Of a stretch of 52,135 nt of DNA, positions 34,052 through 41,117 are shown in pieces. Both the position numbers and the translations under genes were made by a program. The DNA lies in contig CAIOAO010000042.1 in NCBI GenBank assembly GCA_903855985.1, positions 1-52,135 of the forward strand. The letters run 5' to 3'. This stretch comes from an uncultured Opitutia bacterium (GTDB taxonomy: Bacteria; Verrucomicrobiota; Verrucomicrobiia; Opitutales; Opitutaceae). Numbering within the stretch: position 1 is the first letter of the stretch; every line of letters begins with the position of its first letter. The notes under the pieces are model-generated. The model was not told the DNA's origin, searched no databases, and saw nothing but the letters and a program-made list of their open reading frames with translations.

Positions 34052-34303
34052 TCAGCCTCCGGCCACCGGCGGGATGAACACCACACGGTCCCCCGGCGAC
34101 AGCGGGGTGTCCATCGTGGCGTAACGGTCGTTGATCGCCACGCGGAGCAGCGCCACGGGCAGCGTCAGCCCGCGTGTCGCCGCCAGCTCCGCGTACAGCT
34201 CCGCCGGCGTGCGGGCGGAAGTGGTTACGGCGAGCGTGGACACGCCAGCCTGCTCGCGAAGTACCGCGAAAAACTTGATGTGCAGCTGGCGTGAAGCGGT
34301 CAT
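34052..34303 (-). CDS. moaD: Molybdopterin synthase small subunit MoaD
   Basis: An 83-residue ubiquitin-fold sulfur carrier. It ends in the double glycine VAGG required for adenylation by MoeB and thiocarboxylate formation, and has the usual beta-grasp pattern (LHIKFFAVLREQAG, VAINDRYATMDTPLSPGDRVVFIPPV). It lies between moaA (6 bases) and the MoaE-MoeB-rhodanese fusion (3 bases), so the carrier and the enzymes that charge and use it are made together. The ATG at 34303 gives a short Thr-rich N-terminus. Confidence 0.95.
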   Translation of the reverse strand: MTASRQLHIKFFAVLREQAGVSTLAVTTSARTPAELYAELAATRGLTLPVALLRVAINDRYATMDTPLSPGDRVVFIPPVAGG

Positions 34304-34309
34304 GGCGGT

Positions 34310-35287
34310 TCAGCCCCCGATCTCCGACATGCCGCGCGTGGGGATCACGTGCTGCTCGAGTCCATGGCCCCAGGGCTTGTCGAACACGGCCGCGCGGATG
34401 CGTTCGGTCAGCGCCGCGTCGTCCGCCCCGCCGCGTAGCAGGGCGCGCAGGTCCATCTCGTTGTCGCGCAGCAGGCAGAGGTGCAGCCGGCCTTCCGCCG
34501 TCAGGCGCATCCGCGTGCAGTCGGCGCAGAACGGCTTCGACACCGGGCTGATGAAACCGATGCAGCCGGCGGCGCCCGCGATCCGGTAGAGGCGCGCCTC
34601 GCCGTCCAGCCGGCCGTGGTTGACGAGCTCGAGCGGGCCGTAGGCCTCCGCCAGGACGGCGAGCAGTTCGTCCTCGCTGACCATGCTGTGGGTCTGGAAC
34701 TCCGCGTTGTTGCCGAACGGCATCTGCTCGATGAACCGCACCTGCCAGGGGTGCTCCAGGGTGTATCGCGCCAGCGCGACGACGTCGGCGCGGTCGTTGC
34801 GGCCGCGGGACACAACGGCGTTGAGCTTGATGCCCAGGCCGACGCGCGCGGCGGCGTCGAGTCCCGCCAGGACCTTGTCGAGCTGGCCCCAACGCGTGAT
34901 CTGCTTGAATTTGTCCGGGTCGAGCGTGTCGAGGGAGAGGTTGACCGCGCGCAACCCGGCCGCGCGCAGCGGCGCCGCCAGGTCGGCGAGCAGGATGCCG
35001 TTGGTCGTCAGCCCGATCGTCTCGATGCCCGGCGTGCGCGCGGCGGTGGCGACGAGGTCCACCAGGCCGGGCCGCAGCGTGGGCTCGCCGCCGGTGAAGC
35101 GGATTTTGCGGAAGCCCACCGCGGCAAACAGCCCGATCAGCCGGTGCAGCTCGGCGTCGGAGAGCAGTTCCTCGCGGGGGCGGAAGGTCATCTTCTCCGG
35201 CATGCAGTACACGCAGCGGAGGTTGCAGGCATCCGTGAGCGAAATGCGCAGGTAGCTGATGTCGCGGTTGAAGCGGTCGAAGGGCAT
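34310..35287 (-). CDS. moaA: GTP 3',8-cyclase MoaA
   Basis: A 325-residue radical SAM enzyme that turns GTP into the cyclic intermediate in the first step of molybdenum cofactor synthesis, together with MoaC. The N-terminal cluster cysteines are C21, C25 and C28 in CNLRCVYC. The C-terminal cluster region reads PFCADCTRMRL, followed by HLCLLRD. RFTGGEPTLRPG is the SAM-binding GGE motif. The protein ends in GG, as is usual for MoaA. The start at 35287 is fixed by a one-base gap to the mogA stop (TGAAATG), pointing to translational coupling. Confidence 0.97.
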   Translation of the reverse strand: MPFDRFNRDISYLRISLTDACNLRCVYCMPEKMTFRPREELLSDAELHRLIGLFAAVGFRKIRFTGGEPTLRPGLVDLVATAARTPGIETIGLTTNGILLADLAAPLRAAGLRAVNLSLDTLDPDKFKQITRWGQLDKVLAGLDAAARVGLGIKLNAVVSRGRNDRADVVALARYTLEHPWQVRFIEQMPFGNNAEFQTHSMVSEDELLAVLAEAYGPLELVNHGRLDGEARLYRIAGAAGCIGFISPVSKPFCADCTRMRLTAEGRLHLCLLRDNEMDLRALLRGGADDAALTERIRAAVFDKPWGHGLEQHVIPTRGMSEIGG

Positions 35288-35288
35288 T

Positions 35289-35783
35289 TCAGGAGGGGCG
35301 CAGCGCGGGACGGAAACCGGCAACGTGGTCCAGCGCCTCGGCAATGGCCGGCAGCAGGAGCGGCAGGCACTCGGCGACAGCGGTGGGACGGCCGGGGAGG
35401 TTGATGATCAGCGAACGGCCGCGGATGCCGGCGGTGGCGCGGGAGAGGATCGCGGTCTTCACCTTGGCGTAATTGGTCAGCCGCATGATCTCGCCAAAAC
35501 CGGGCAGCTCCCGTTCCAGCACGGCTCGCGTGGCCTCGGGCGTGAAGTCGCGGGCGGAGGGTCCCGTGCCACCGGCGGTGAGGATAAGCGGGCAGTGCTC
35601 CTCGTCCACGAGCCGGCGCAGGGTCTTTTCCAGTTCGGCGCGGTCGTCGGGCAGCAGCACGCGCGTCCACTCGAGCGGCTCCGCAAACGCCGACTCGACG
35701 ATGCGCTCGATCTCCGGACCGCTGGCGTCGGGGTATACGCCGGCGGCGGCGCGGTCGCTGAGTTTGATGCGGGCGATCTTCAT
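35289..35783 (-). CDS. Molybdopterin adenylyltransferase MogA/MoaB
   Basis: A 164-residue protein of the MogA/MoaB family, which adenylates molybdopterin before metal insertion. It carries the substrate loop LTAGGTGPSARDFTPEAT and the strand SLIINLPGRPTAVAECL. The length is closer to MoaB than to the longer MogA, but the two cannot be separated safely here, so no symbol is given. The ATG at 35783 overlaps the moaC stop by four bases. The molybdenum-inserting MoeA partner is not in the window. Confidence 0.9.
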   Translation of the reverse strand: MKIARIKLSDRAAAGVYPDASGPEIERIVESAFAEPLEWTRVLLPDDRAELEKTLRRLVDEEHCPLILTAGGTGPSARDFTPEATRAVLERELPGFGEIMRLTNYAKVKTAILSRATAGIRGRSLIINLPGRPTAVAECLPLLLPAIAEALDHVAGFRPALRPS

Positions 35784-36250
35784 GACTTGAGTTTTTGCAC
35801 GACGCGGATGCCGCCGATGGACATGCCCTTGTCCACGGCCTTGCACATGTCGTAGACGGTGAGTGCGGCGACGGACACGGCGGTGAGCGCCTCCATCTCG
35901 ACCCCGGTCTTGCCGGTGGTGCGGGCGCTGGCGCGGATGACGATGCCGTCGGACTCGACCTCAAACCCGATCTCCACCGCCGAGAGCGCAAGCGGGTGGC
36001 AGAGCGGGATGAGCGTGCTGGTGGCCTTGGCCGCCGAGATACCGGCAATCTTGGCCACAGTGAGGACGTCACCCTTCGGTAGCGCAGCGGCGCGCAACAA
36101 CCGGATGGTCGAGGGGGCACACGTGAGCCGGCCCTCGGCGATGGCGAGGCGGACGGAGTCGGGCTTCGCGCTCACGTCCACCATCTTGGCGTTACCTTGG
36201 GTGTCGAGGTGGCTGAAAGCCGCCGCCGTTTTGGTGAGTTTTTTAGGCAT
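35780..36250 (-). CDS. moaC: Cyclic pyranopterin monophosphate synthase MoaC
   Basis: A 156-residue MoaC that rearranges the MoaA product to cyclic pyranopterin monophosphate. Diagnostic motifs are LTVAKIAGISAAKATSTLI with PLCHPL, GKTGVEMEALTAVSVAALTVYDMCKA and VDKGM, which contains the catalytic Asp and Lys. The ATG is at 36250, following CTGGTTCC rather than a Shine-Dalgarno. It opens the moa part of the run, 69 bases after the modC stop, with a repeat filling the gap. It overlaps mogA by four bases. Confidence 0.97.
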   Translation of the reverse strand: MPKKLTKTAAAFSHLDTQGNAKMVDVSAKPDSVRLAIAEGRLTCAPSTIRLLRAAALPKGDVLTVAKIAGISAAKATSTLIPLCHPLALSAVEIGFEVESDGIVIRASARTTGKTGVEMEALTAVSVAALTVYDMCKAVDKGMSIGGIRVVQKLKS

Positions 36251-36265
36251 GGAACCAGGGATGGG

Positions 36266-36350
36266 GAGTTAGGATTTATGACTTATGAGTGATGAATCGC
36301 CGCTGAAGGCATTCGTTTCCTAATTCCTAACTCCTAAATCATAATTATTT
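36266..36350. repeat. AT-rich word repeats at the modC/moaC junction
   Basis: An AT-rich stretch between moaC and modC. Words such as GAGTTAGGATTTATGA (36266-36281) recur on the minus strand in the other half as TTATGATTTAGGAG and GTTAGGAATTAGG. They are in a scrambled inverted order rather than a perfect stem. The minus-strand part encodes the last nine residues of ModC (NNYDLGVRN) and its TAG stop. Confidence 0.7.
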
Positions 36351-37054
36351 TTCGCCAGCACGTGATGCGGCCGGGGGCTGGTGGTGAACAGCTCCGCCGG
36401 CGGGCCGCGCCGCACGCAGCGGCCGGAATCCAAGACCAGCACCTCGTCGCAGAGCGCCACCATCTCGTCGGCGTCGTGGCTGACCATGAGCGTCGGGATT
36501 TGAAACTCGTCGCGGATCTTCTTGAGGTACGGCAGGATCTGGTCCTTCAGCCCGGCATCGAGGTTCGTCAGCGGCTCGTCGAGCAGCAGCAAACGCGGCG
36601 CCGCGAGCAGCGCCCGGCCGAACGCGACGCGCTGTTTTTCCCCGCCGGAAAGCGAGCCGATGCGCCGTACCGCCAGCGGGCCGATGTTCAGGATCTCCAC
36701 CACGTGGTCGTAGCCCAACCCGGGCCGGGCCCCGGGGCCGCTCGCCCGCTGGCTGTAGCAGAGGTTTTCGTGCACCGACAGGTGCGTGAACAGCGCGCCG
36801 TCCTGCGGCACATAGCCGATCCCGCGCTGTTCCGGGGCGCGAAAGATGTCGGCGGCCACATCCGTGAGCGCCTCGCCGTCGAGGGCGATGCGGCCCTCGG
36901 CCGGGCGGCGGAGGCCGGCGATGGCTTCGAGCAGGGAGGTCTTGCCCGCACCCGAGGCGCCGAACAGCCCCGTCATGCGCGCGGTCAGCCGCGCATCGAG
37001 TTCCAGCTCAAACGTGGCCAGCGGGAGCCACAGCCCGGAGATTTCCAGGTTCAT
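36320..37054 (-). CDS. modC: Molybdate ABC transporter ATP-binding protein ModC
   Basis: A 244-residue ABC ATPase that drives molybdate import. Walker A is GASGAGKTS at residues 32-40, the signature is LSGGEKQRVAFGRALL, and Walker B is LLLLDEPLTNLD, followed by the switch histidine in LMVSHD. It is about 100 residues shorter than E. coli ModC: the C-terminal molybdate-binding (TOBE/Mop) domain is absent. The last nine residues, NNYDLGVRN, are AT-rich coding and come from a repeat. The ATG at 37054 overlaps the modB stop by four bases. Confidence 0.93.
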   Translation of the reverse strand: MNLEISGLWLPLATFELELDARLTARMTGLFGASGAGKTSLLEAIAGLRRPAEGRIALDGEALTDVAADIFRAPEQRGIGYVPQDGALFTHLSVHENLCYSQRASGPGARPGLGYDHVVEILNIGPLAVRRIGSLSGGEKQRVAFGRALLAAPRLLLLDEPLTNLDAGLKDQILPYLKKIRDEFQIPTLMVSHDADEMVALCDEVLVLDSGRCVRRGPPAELFTTSPRPHHVLAKNNYDLGVRN

Positions 37055-37719
37055 GCGGGGATCCTCCGCAGCAGGCGCTCGCTGAACCACACCGCGCCAA
37101 ACGCCAGCGCCACGGCAATCGCCAGCAGCACCAGCGCCTCGCTGTCGCGGCCGAGTTGCACGAGGTGGTAAATCGAGAGGGAGAGCGTCTCCGTTTTTCC
37201 CGGGATGAAACCCGCCAGCATCACCGTCGCGCCGAACTCGCCGAGCGCGCGGGCAAAGGCCAGCACCGCGCCGGCAATCACGCCCGGGCGGGCGAGCGGC
37301 AGTGTGATCGTCCAGAACACCCGCCACGGCCCGGCGCCCAGCGTGCGGGCGACGTGCTCCACCCGCGGATTGACGCTTTCAAACGCCACCCGGGCCGTCC
37401 GGACCAGCAGCGGGAACGACATCACCGCCGTCGCGACCACGACCGCCTTCCACGTAAACACGATCTCGAGGCCCAGGCTGGTCTCGAGCCAGTGTCCGAT
37501 CACCCCCCGCCGGCCGAGCAGTTTCAGCAGCAGCAGGCCGGTGGCCACCGGCGGAATCACCAGCGGCAGGGCGACCAGCGTTTCCACCACGGATTTCCCC
37601 GGCCAGTCGCGCCGCGCCAGCAGCCAGGCCAGCGCGAGGCCCGGCGGCAGGATGCAGAGCGTGCTCACGACCGCGACCCACGCGGTAAACCAAGTGATCT
37701 GCCAGGCGGCGGAGGACAT
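37051..37719 (-). CDS. modB: Molybdate ABC transporter permease ModB
   Basis: A 222-residue inner membrane permease with five or more hydrophobic helices. The EAA loop that contacts ModC reads EHVARTLGAGPWRVFWTITL, and ARALGEFGATVMLAGFIPGK, which lines the molybdate pathway, is diagnostic for ModB. The ATG at 37719 lies two bases after the modA stop. The open frame runs much further upstream, but that part is antisense-like and overlaps modA, so it was not used. Confidence 0.95.
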   Translation of the reverse strand: MSSAAWQITWFTAWVAVVSTLCILPPGLALAWLLARRDWPGKSVVETLVALPLVIPPVATGLLLLKLLGRRGVIGHWLETSLGLEIVFTWKAVVVATAVMSFPLLVRTARVAFESVNPRVEHVARTLGAGPWRVFWTITLPLARPGVIAGAVLAFARALGEFGATVMLAGFIPGKTETLSLSIYHLVQLGRDSEALVLLAIAVALAFGAVWFSERLLRRIPA

Positions 37720-37721
37720 GG

Positions 37722-38486
37722 TCAGGGCAGCAAGGTGAAACCGTACCGGGCGAACACCGCCCGGCTCTCCGCCGAGGTCAGGCGGGCGAGAAACAACGCT
37801 GCGCCGGCGGGATTTTTTCCACCCTTCACGAGCGCCACGGGATAGGAAATGTGCGGGGCGGCGGCGCCGGTGACTTCGCAGGCGATCTTCACCTTCCGGG
37901 AAATCAGGGCGTCGGTCTGGTAAACGATGCCGGCGTCGGCGTTGCCGCTTTCGACGGCGGCCAGGGCGGCGCGGACGTTTTCCGTGGCCACCACCCGGGC
38001 CGCGACCGCGTCCCAGACCTTCGCTTGTTGCAGATATTGCCTGGCGTAGATTCCCGCGGGCACCGTGGCGGTCTCGGCGAGGGCGAGGTGCTTCACCGCG
38101 GGGCCGGCGAGGTCGGCCGGCGTGCCCAGCGCCAGCAGGCTGTCGAGCGGCACGACGACGACGAGACGGTTGCCCAGGAGGCTCCGCCGGCTGGCGGCGT
38201 CGATGTGCCCGATCTTCGCCAGATCGTTCATCTTGGCCTCGTCGGCGGAGAAAAAGAGATCGGCGGGCGCGCCCTCCCGGATCTGGCGGGCCAGCAGGCT
38301 GGACGCGGCGAGATTCAACCGGACGGCGTCCCCGGTCGCCCGCTGGTGGGCGGCGGCGATTTCCTTCAGCGCATCGGCCAGGCTGGCGGCGGCAAACACG
38401 CTGATCTCCGCGGCGGCGGCAGACGACAGGCCGAGCCACCCGAGGACCAGCCCGAGCGCAAGCAGGGAGCGGCGGGGAAAGTGCAT
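37722..38486 (-). CDS. modA: Molybdate-binding periplasmic protein ModA
   Basis: A 254-residue solute-binding protein for molybdate. An N-terminal signal peptide (MHFPRRSLLALGLVLGWLGL, then SSAAA) is cleaved near AEISVF. The mature start ISVFAAASLADALKEIA is the ModA hallmark, with the oxyanion-binding serines in AASL and LAASSLLARQI. DAGIVYQTDAL near the C-terminus is also typical. The ATG at 38486 is chosen; a TTG 21 bases upstream is less likely. It is first in a run of eight genes (modABC, moaC, mogA, moaA, moaD, fusion) and lies beside a palindrome shared with the divergent regulator gene. Confidence 0.96.
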   Translation of the reverse strand: MHFPRRSLLALGLVLGWLGLSSAAAAEISVFAAASLADALKEIAAAHQRATGDAVRLNLAASSLLARQIREGAPADLFFSADEAKMNDLAKIGHIDAASRRSLLGNRLVVVVPLDSLLALGTPADLAGPAVKHLALAETATVPAGIYARQYLQQAKVWDAVAARVVATENVRAALAAVESGNADAGIVYQTDALISRKVKIACEVTGAAAPHISYPVALVKGGKNPAGAALFLARLTSAESRAVFARYGFTLLP

Positions 38487-38508
38487 GGAGGAACATTTTC
38501 TGGCCAAG

Positions 38509-38540
38509 TTTCCGACCTATTCAAGTGAATAGGTCGGAAA
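38509..38540. promoter_or_regulatory. 32-bp palindrome between modA and the ModE-like gene, probable operator
   Basis: Perfect 15-base arms, TTTCCGACCTATTCA at 38509-38523 and TGAATAGGTCGGAAA at 38526-38540, with AG between. It lies 22 bases upstream of modA and 64 bases upstream of the regulator's ATG, in the only space available for both promoters. The form fits a dimeric regulator site. The regulator next to it is the obvious candidate binder; the sequence differs from the E. coli ModE box that I know. Confidence 0.75.
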
Positions 38541-38604
38541 CGGGCCGGCCCCGGGAACGGACAATTCAGTTGCGTGCCCGCGCCCGCCCAGCTTCATCGC
38601 CGGG

Positions 38605-38964
38605 ATGCCCGCGCCGGCCAGGTCGCTCACGATTGTGCCCAGCATCCGCCTGTACCACGGGCGGATCTTCGCCTTCGGGCCGGGCAAGGCCGCGCTACTC
38701 GAGCACATCGGCCGCACCGGCTCGATCAGCGAGGCCGCCAAGGCCATGGAGATGTCCTACATGAAGGCGTGGAAGCTCGTGAAGAGCATGGAGCGCGGGT
38801 TCGCCGAACCCCTCGTCCGCAAGACCCGCGGCGGCTCGGCCCGCGGCGGCGCGACCATCTCCCCCACCGGCCGGAAGGTCCTCACCCTCTACCGGGAAAT
38901 GGAATCCGCCAGCCAGGCCGTCATCCGCCGCGCCGTCCCGCGGCTCAACCGCCTGCTCAAGTAG
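38605..38964 (+). CDS. ModE-like molybdate-responsive regulator, DNA-binding domain only
   Basis: A 119-residue winged-helix protein with the ModE N-terminal domain: IGRTGSISEAAKAMEMSYMK (residues 35-54) is the helix-turn-helix, followed by AWKLVKSMERGF and the wing GGSARGGATISPTG. It has no C-terminal Mop domains for molybdate binding, so if it senses molybdate it does so differently. Divergent placement from modA and the palindrome between them support control of the mod-moa run. The ATG at 38605 is chosen; upstream codons reach back toward the palindrome. Confidence 0.9.
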   Translation: MPAPARSLTIVPSIRLYHGRIFAFGPGKAALLEHIGRTGSISEAAKAMEMSYMKAWKLVKSMERGFAEPLVRKTRGGSARGGATISPTGRKVLTLYREMESASQAVIRRAVPRLNRLLK

Positions 38965-38983
38965 CCACCGCCCCACCCCTCGG

Positions 38984-39331
38984 CTAAGCCCGGGGTTTGG
39001 CCAGTGACCGCAAGGACCCGCCGAAGTGGCGCCCGCGGATCCGCTGCGGGGCTTCGCCCGCGGCCACATTCACCCGGTCGTCGTGCACGGTGGCCGGCGA
39101 ATGGAAGTGGTGCGCCGGGTCGCTCATGTTCGCCGCCACGGTCGTACGAATGGTGTGGTGGGCTGGTTCCACCAGGCGGCGGGCCGCCCGCCGCTGGAGG
39201 GCTTCCGCTTCCAGCCAGTGCGCCTGGTGCTGCCCATGGGGACAACCGCGATCGAGCCAGAGATAGTAGGCGCGGGTGCGGATCTCTTCCGCGGATTCAA
39301 AGTTGATCGGCTGAACGTGGCCTTGGTTCAT
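38984..39331 (-). CDS. DUF2934 domain protein
   Basis: A 115-residue protein with the DUF2934 motif: IRTRAYYLWLDRGCPHGQ, then HWLEAEAL (residues 17-45). This short helical domain is common in soil bacteria and of unknown function; it often pairs with unrelated tails. The rest is His- and Arg-rich with no recognised domain (TVAANMSDPAHHFHS). It converges with the ModE-like gene, with 19 bases between stops. The ATG at 39331 follows CCCATCCCAAC. Confidence 0.72.
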   Translation of the reverse strand: MNQGHVQPINFESAEEIRTRAYYLWLDRGCPHGQHQAHWLEAEALQRRAARRLVEPAHHTIRTTVAANMSDPAHHFHSPATVHDDRVNVAAGEAPQRIRGRHFGGSLRSLAKPRA

Positions 39332-39477
39332 GTTGGGATGGGGTTGAGGCTAAAACGTACTCCCAATGCCCGGCCAGCGCTGCGCATCCCTTGGTATTTG
39401 CCGGGCCGGTTTTGCCTGCCTGTCCGGCGCTCCAGCATGGGCTATTGCCGGGGAGCGGGACCCCGGCCCGGAAAGAC

Positions 39478-39553
39478 TGGTGCCCCCGTCCGGAATTGAA
39501 CCGGAATATGCCGTTTAGGAAACGGCTGCTCTATCCATTTGAGCTACGGGGAC
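39478..39553 (-). tRNA. tRNA-Arg (anticodon CCT)
   Basis: A 76-base tRNA with encoded CCA. On the minus strand it starts GTCCCCGTAGCTCAAATGGA. The acceptor arms GTCCCCG and CGGGGGC pair with one U-G. The anticodon stem GCCGT/ACGGC surrounds the loop TTCCTAA, giving CCT, which decodes AGG. A GC-rich stem GCCGGGG/CCCCGGC (39447-39467) follows its 3' end on the minus strand. The remaining spacer to 39331 shows no gene. Confidence 0.95.
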
Positions 39554-39655
39554 GTACCGGGGGTGAAGATGGGTCGAAAACCACCGGTTTTGCATCCCAA
39601 AAATGCGGGTTGACACCCCCCTCTCGAAATCCACTGTCTCCCCTCCCTTTCCGCC

Positions 39656-39850
39656 ATGAGCACCACCGAAAACACGCAGCAGACTCCCACGCCCGCCGAA
39701 CTCCCGTTCACGAACCCCTCAGCCATGAAGCTGTTCGTCACCGACACGGGTAAGATCCTCCCGCGCAAGTACACGCACCTGACGGCCCGCCACCAGCGCG
39801 CCATCACCAAGACCATCAAGCACTCGCGCAACAGGCTGCTCGCCCAGTAA
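39656..39850 (+). CDS. rpsR: 30S ribosomal protein S18
   Basis: A 64-residue S18. The conserved core is TGKILPRKYTHLTARHQRAI (residues 31-50), then TKTIKHSRNRLL. The N-terminal 25 residues (Thr/Pro-rich, before NPSAMKLF) are variable. S18 is usually found with rpsF and rplI; neither is here. TTGACA at 39610-39615 could be a -35 element, but I see no good -10. The ATG follows CCCTTTCCGCC. A strong terminator follows 21 bases after the stop, so the gene is probably a single transcription unit. Confidence 0.94.
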   Translation: MSTTENTQQTPTPAELPFTNPSAMKLFVTDTGKILPRKYTHLTARHQRAITKTIKHSRNRLLAQ

Positions 39851-39871
39851 GCTGGGTTGACCCTTTTCAAT

Positions 39872-39901
39872 GGCCGGAGTCTTTGGGCTCCGGCCTTTTT
39901 T
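39872..39901 (+). terminator. Rho-independent terminator after rpsR
   Basis: Perfect eight-base stem GGCCGGAG (39872-39879) and CTCCGGCC (39888-39895) with an eight-base loop, followed by six T. It is the clearest intrinsic terminator in the window. The Sua5-type gene starts 6 bases after the T-run. Confidence 0.93.
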
Positions 39902-39906
39902 GTGTC

Positions 39907-40905
39907 ATGACGGCTAAACCCTCCGCCCGCCTCCTCCGCGGCACCCCCGCCACCCTCGCCCGGCTCGCCCGCCGGTTGCGCGCCGGTGACCTCGTGGCCG
40001 TGCCCACCGAGACGGTCTACGGCCTCGCCGCCAACGCCCTCGACGCCCGCGCCTGCCGCAGGATTTTCACCGCCAAGGGCCGCCCGGCCAACGATCCGCT
40101 CATCGTCCACCTCCACGCCCTCGCCCAGCTCAGCCAGGTCGCCGAGGTCAACGCCGCCGCCCTCAAGCTCGCGAAGAAATTCTGGCCCGGCCCGCTGACC
40201 CTCGTCCTCCCCAAAAAAGCGGTCATCCCGTCGGTCGTGTCCTCCGGCCTGCCCAGCGTCGCCGTGCGCATGCCGAGCCACCCGCTTTTCCGCCGCCTGC
40301 TCAAGCTGACCGGCCTGCCCCTCGCCGCCCCCAGCGCCAACCGGTTCGGCTACGTCAGCCCGACCACCGCCGAGCACGTCCGCGCCGGCCTCGGAAACAA
40401 GATCAAGTACATCCTCGACGGCGGCCCCTGCACCATCGGCCTGGAATCCACCATCGTGGACCTCCGCGACCCGCGTCATCCCCGCCTGCTGCGTCCCGGC
40501 GCCGTCACGCGCGCCCAGCTCGAACGCACGCTCGGCGTCCGCGTGCTCACCGCCCCCTCCCGCACCAAGGCCAAAACCGGCGCCCAACTCGCCCCCGGCC
40601 TGCTCGCCCGCCATTACAGCCCACGCACGCCGGTCACCTTGCACACCAGGCTCTCCCCCGCCGCCACGCAGCGCAGCCCGGCCAGCGAGGCCTGGGTTTT
40701 CCTCGCGCAGCCCAAAAACCTCGCCGGCAAAAATGTCTTCTGGCTCGATGCCGACGGCGACCTCCCCGGCGTGGCCCGCCGCCTGTTCGCCACGTTGCGT
40801 CGCGTGGACGCCCTGCGTTTCACCCGCATCCACGTCGAACTCGCGCGCGGCCAGGGCCTCGCTGAAGCGATCAACGACCGCCTGCGGCGGGCGGCAGCCA
40901 CCTGA
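39907..40905 (+). CDS. L-threonylcarbamoyladenylate synthase (Sua5/YwlC type)
   Basis: A 332-residue Sua5-type enzyme that makes threonylcarbamoyl-AMP for the t6A37 modification of ANN-decoding tRNAs. The N-terminal TsaC domain carries VPTETVYGLAANA, TAKGRPANDPLIVH, the FWPGPLTLVL motif and PSANRFGYVSPTTAEHV. A C-terminal Sua5 domain follows from about residue 210 (GQLAPGLLARHYSP-type linker, here AQLAPGLLARHYSPRTP). The start at 39907 is just after the rpsR terminator, so transcription must begin within or after it, or read through. Confidence 0.95.
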   Translation: MTAKPSARLLRGTPATLARLARRLRAGDLVAVPTETVYGLAANALDARACRRIFTAKGRPANDPLIVHLHALAQLSQVAEVNAAALKLAKKFWPGPLTLVLPKKAVIPSVVSSGLPSVAVRMPSHPLFRRLLKLTGLPLAAPSANRFGYVSPTTAEHVRAGLGNKIKYILDGGPCTIGLESTIVDLRDPRHPRLLRPGAVTRAQLERTLGVRVLTAPSRTKAKTGAQLAPGLLARHYSPRTPVTLHTRLSPAATQRSPASEAWVFLAQPKNLAGKNVFWLDADGDLPGVARRLFATLRRVDALRFTRIHVELARGQGLAEAINDRLRRAAAT

Positions 40906-40916
40906 TTTTCAACCCG

Positions 40917-41102
40917 TTTTTCCGCGGATCGCGCGGATACCATCCGGATGAATTCATCCGGAAACAGAAGTTGAACAGAAGATCGCGGAGATAACGAAGC
41001 TCCCCTGGAGGGACCAGTTCTTCGTTCCCTCCGTTACCTTCTATAAAATGGCTGGAGATTGGATCTCCGAATCCGTGCCCATCCGCGCAATCTGCGGGAA
41101 AT
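40917..41102. repeat. Nested inverted repeats between convergent genes
   Basis: An outer pair (about 40917-40950 and 41070-41102) uses words such as CCGCGGAT, GCGCGGAT and their complements ATCCGCGC, CTGCGG. An inner pair (about 40975-40999 and 41020-41043) uses AGAAGATCGCGGAGATAACG and its partial complement. It fills the 212-base space between the Sua5-type gene and hisC; no gene is visible in it. Confidence 0.75.
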
Positions 41103-41117
41103 ATTCCGGAGATTGGG

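Noticed and set aside
37720-38496. A longer modB reading through modA
   Set aside because: The extra part overlaps modA out of frame and is Arg-rich nonsense; the ATG at 37719 gives a normal ModB.
38541-38604. Possible molybdenum cofactor riboswitch ahead of the mod genes
   Set aside because: The space between modA and the regulator is too short and lacks the expected paired helices; the palindrome is a better explanation for control.
39447-39467. GC-rich stem downstream of tRNA-Arg as an intrinsic terminator
   Set aside because: The stem has only seven pairs and no T-run follows on the minus strand, so the call could not be supported as a separate feature.
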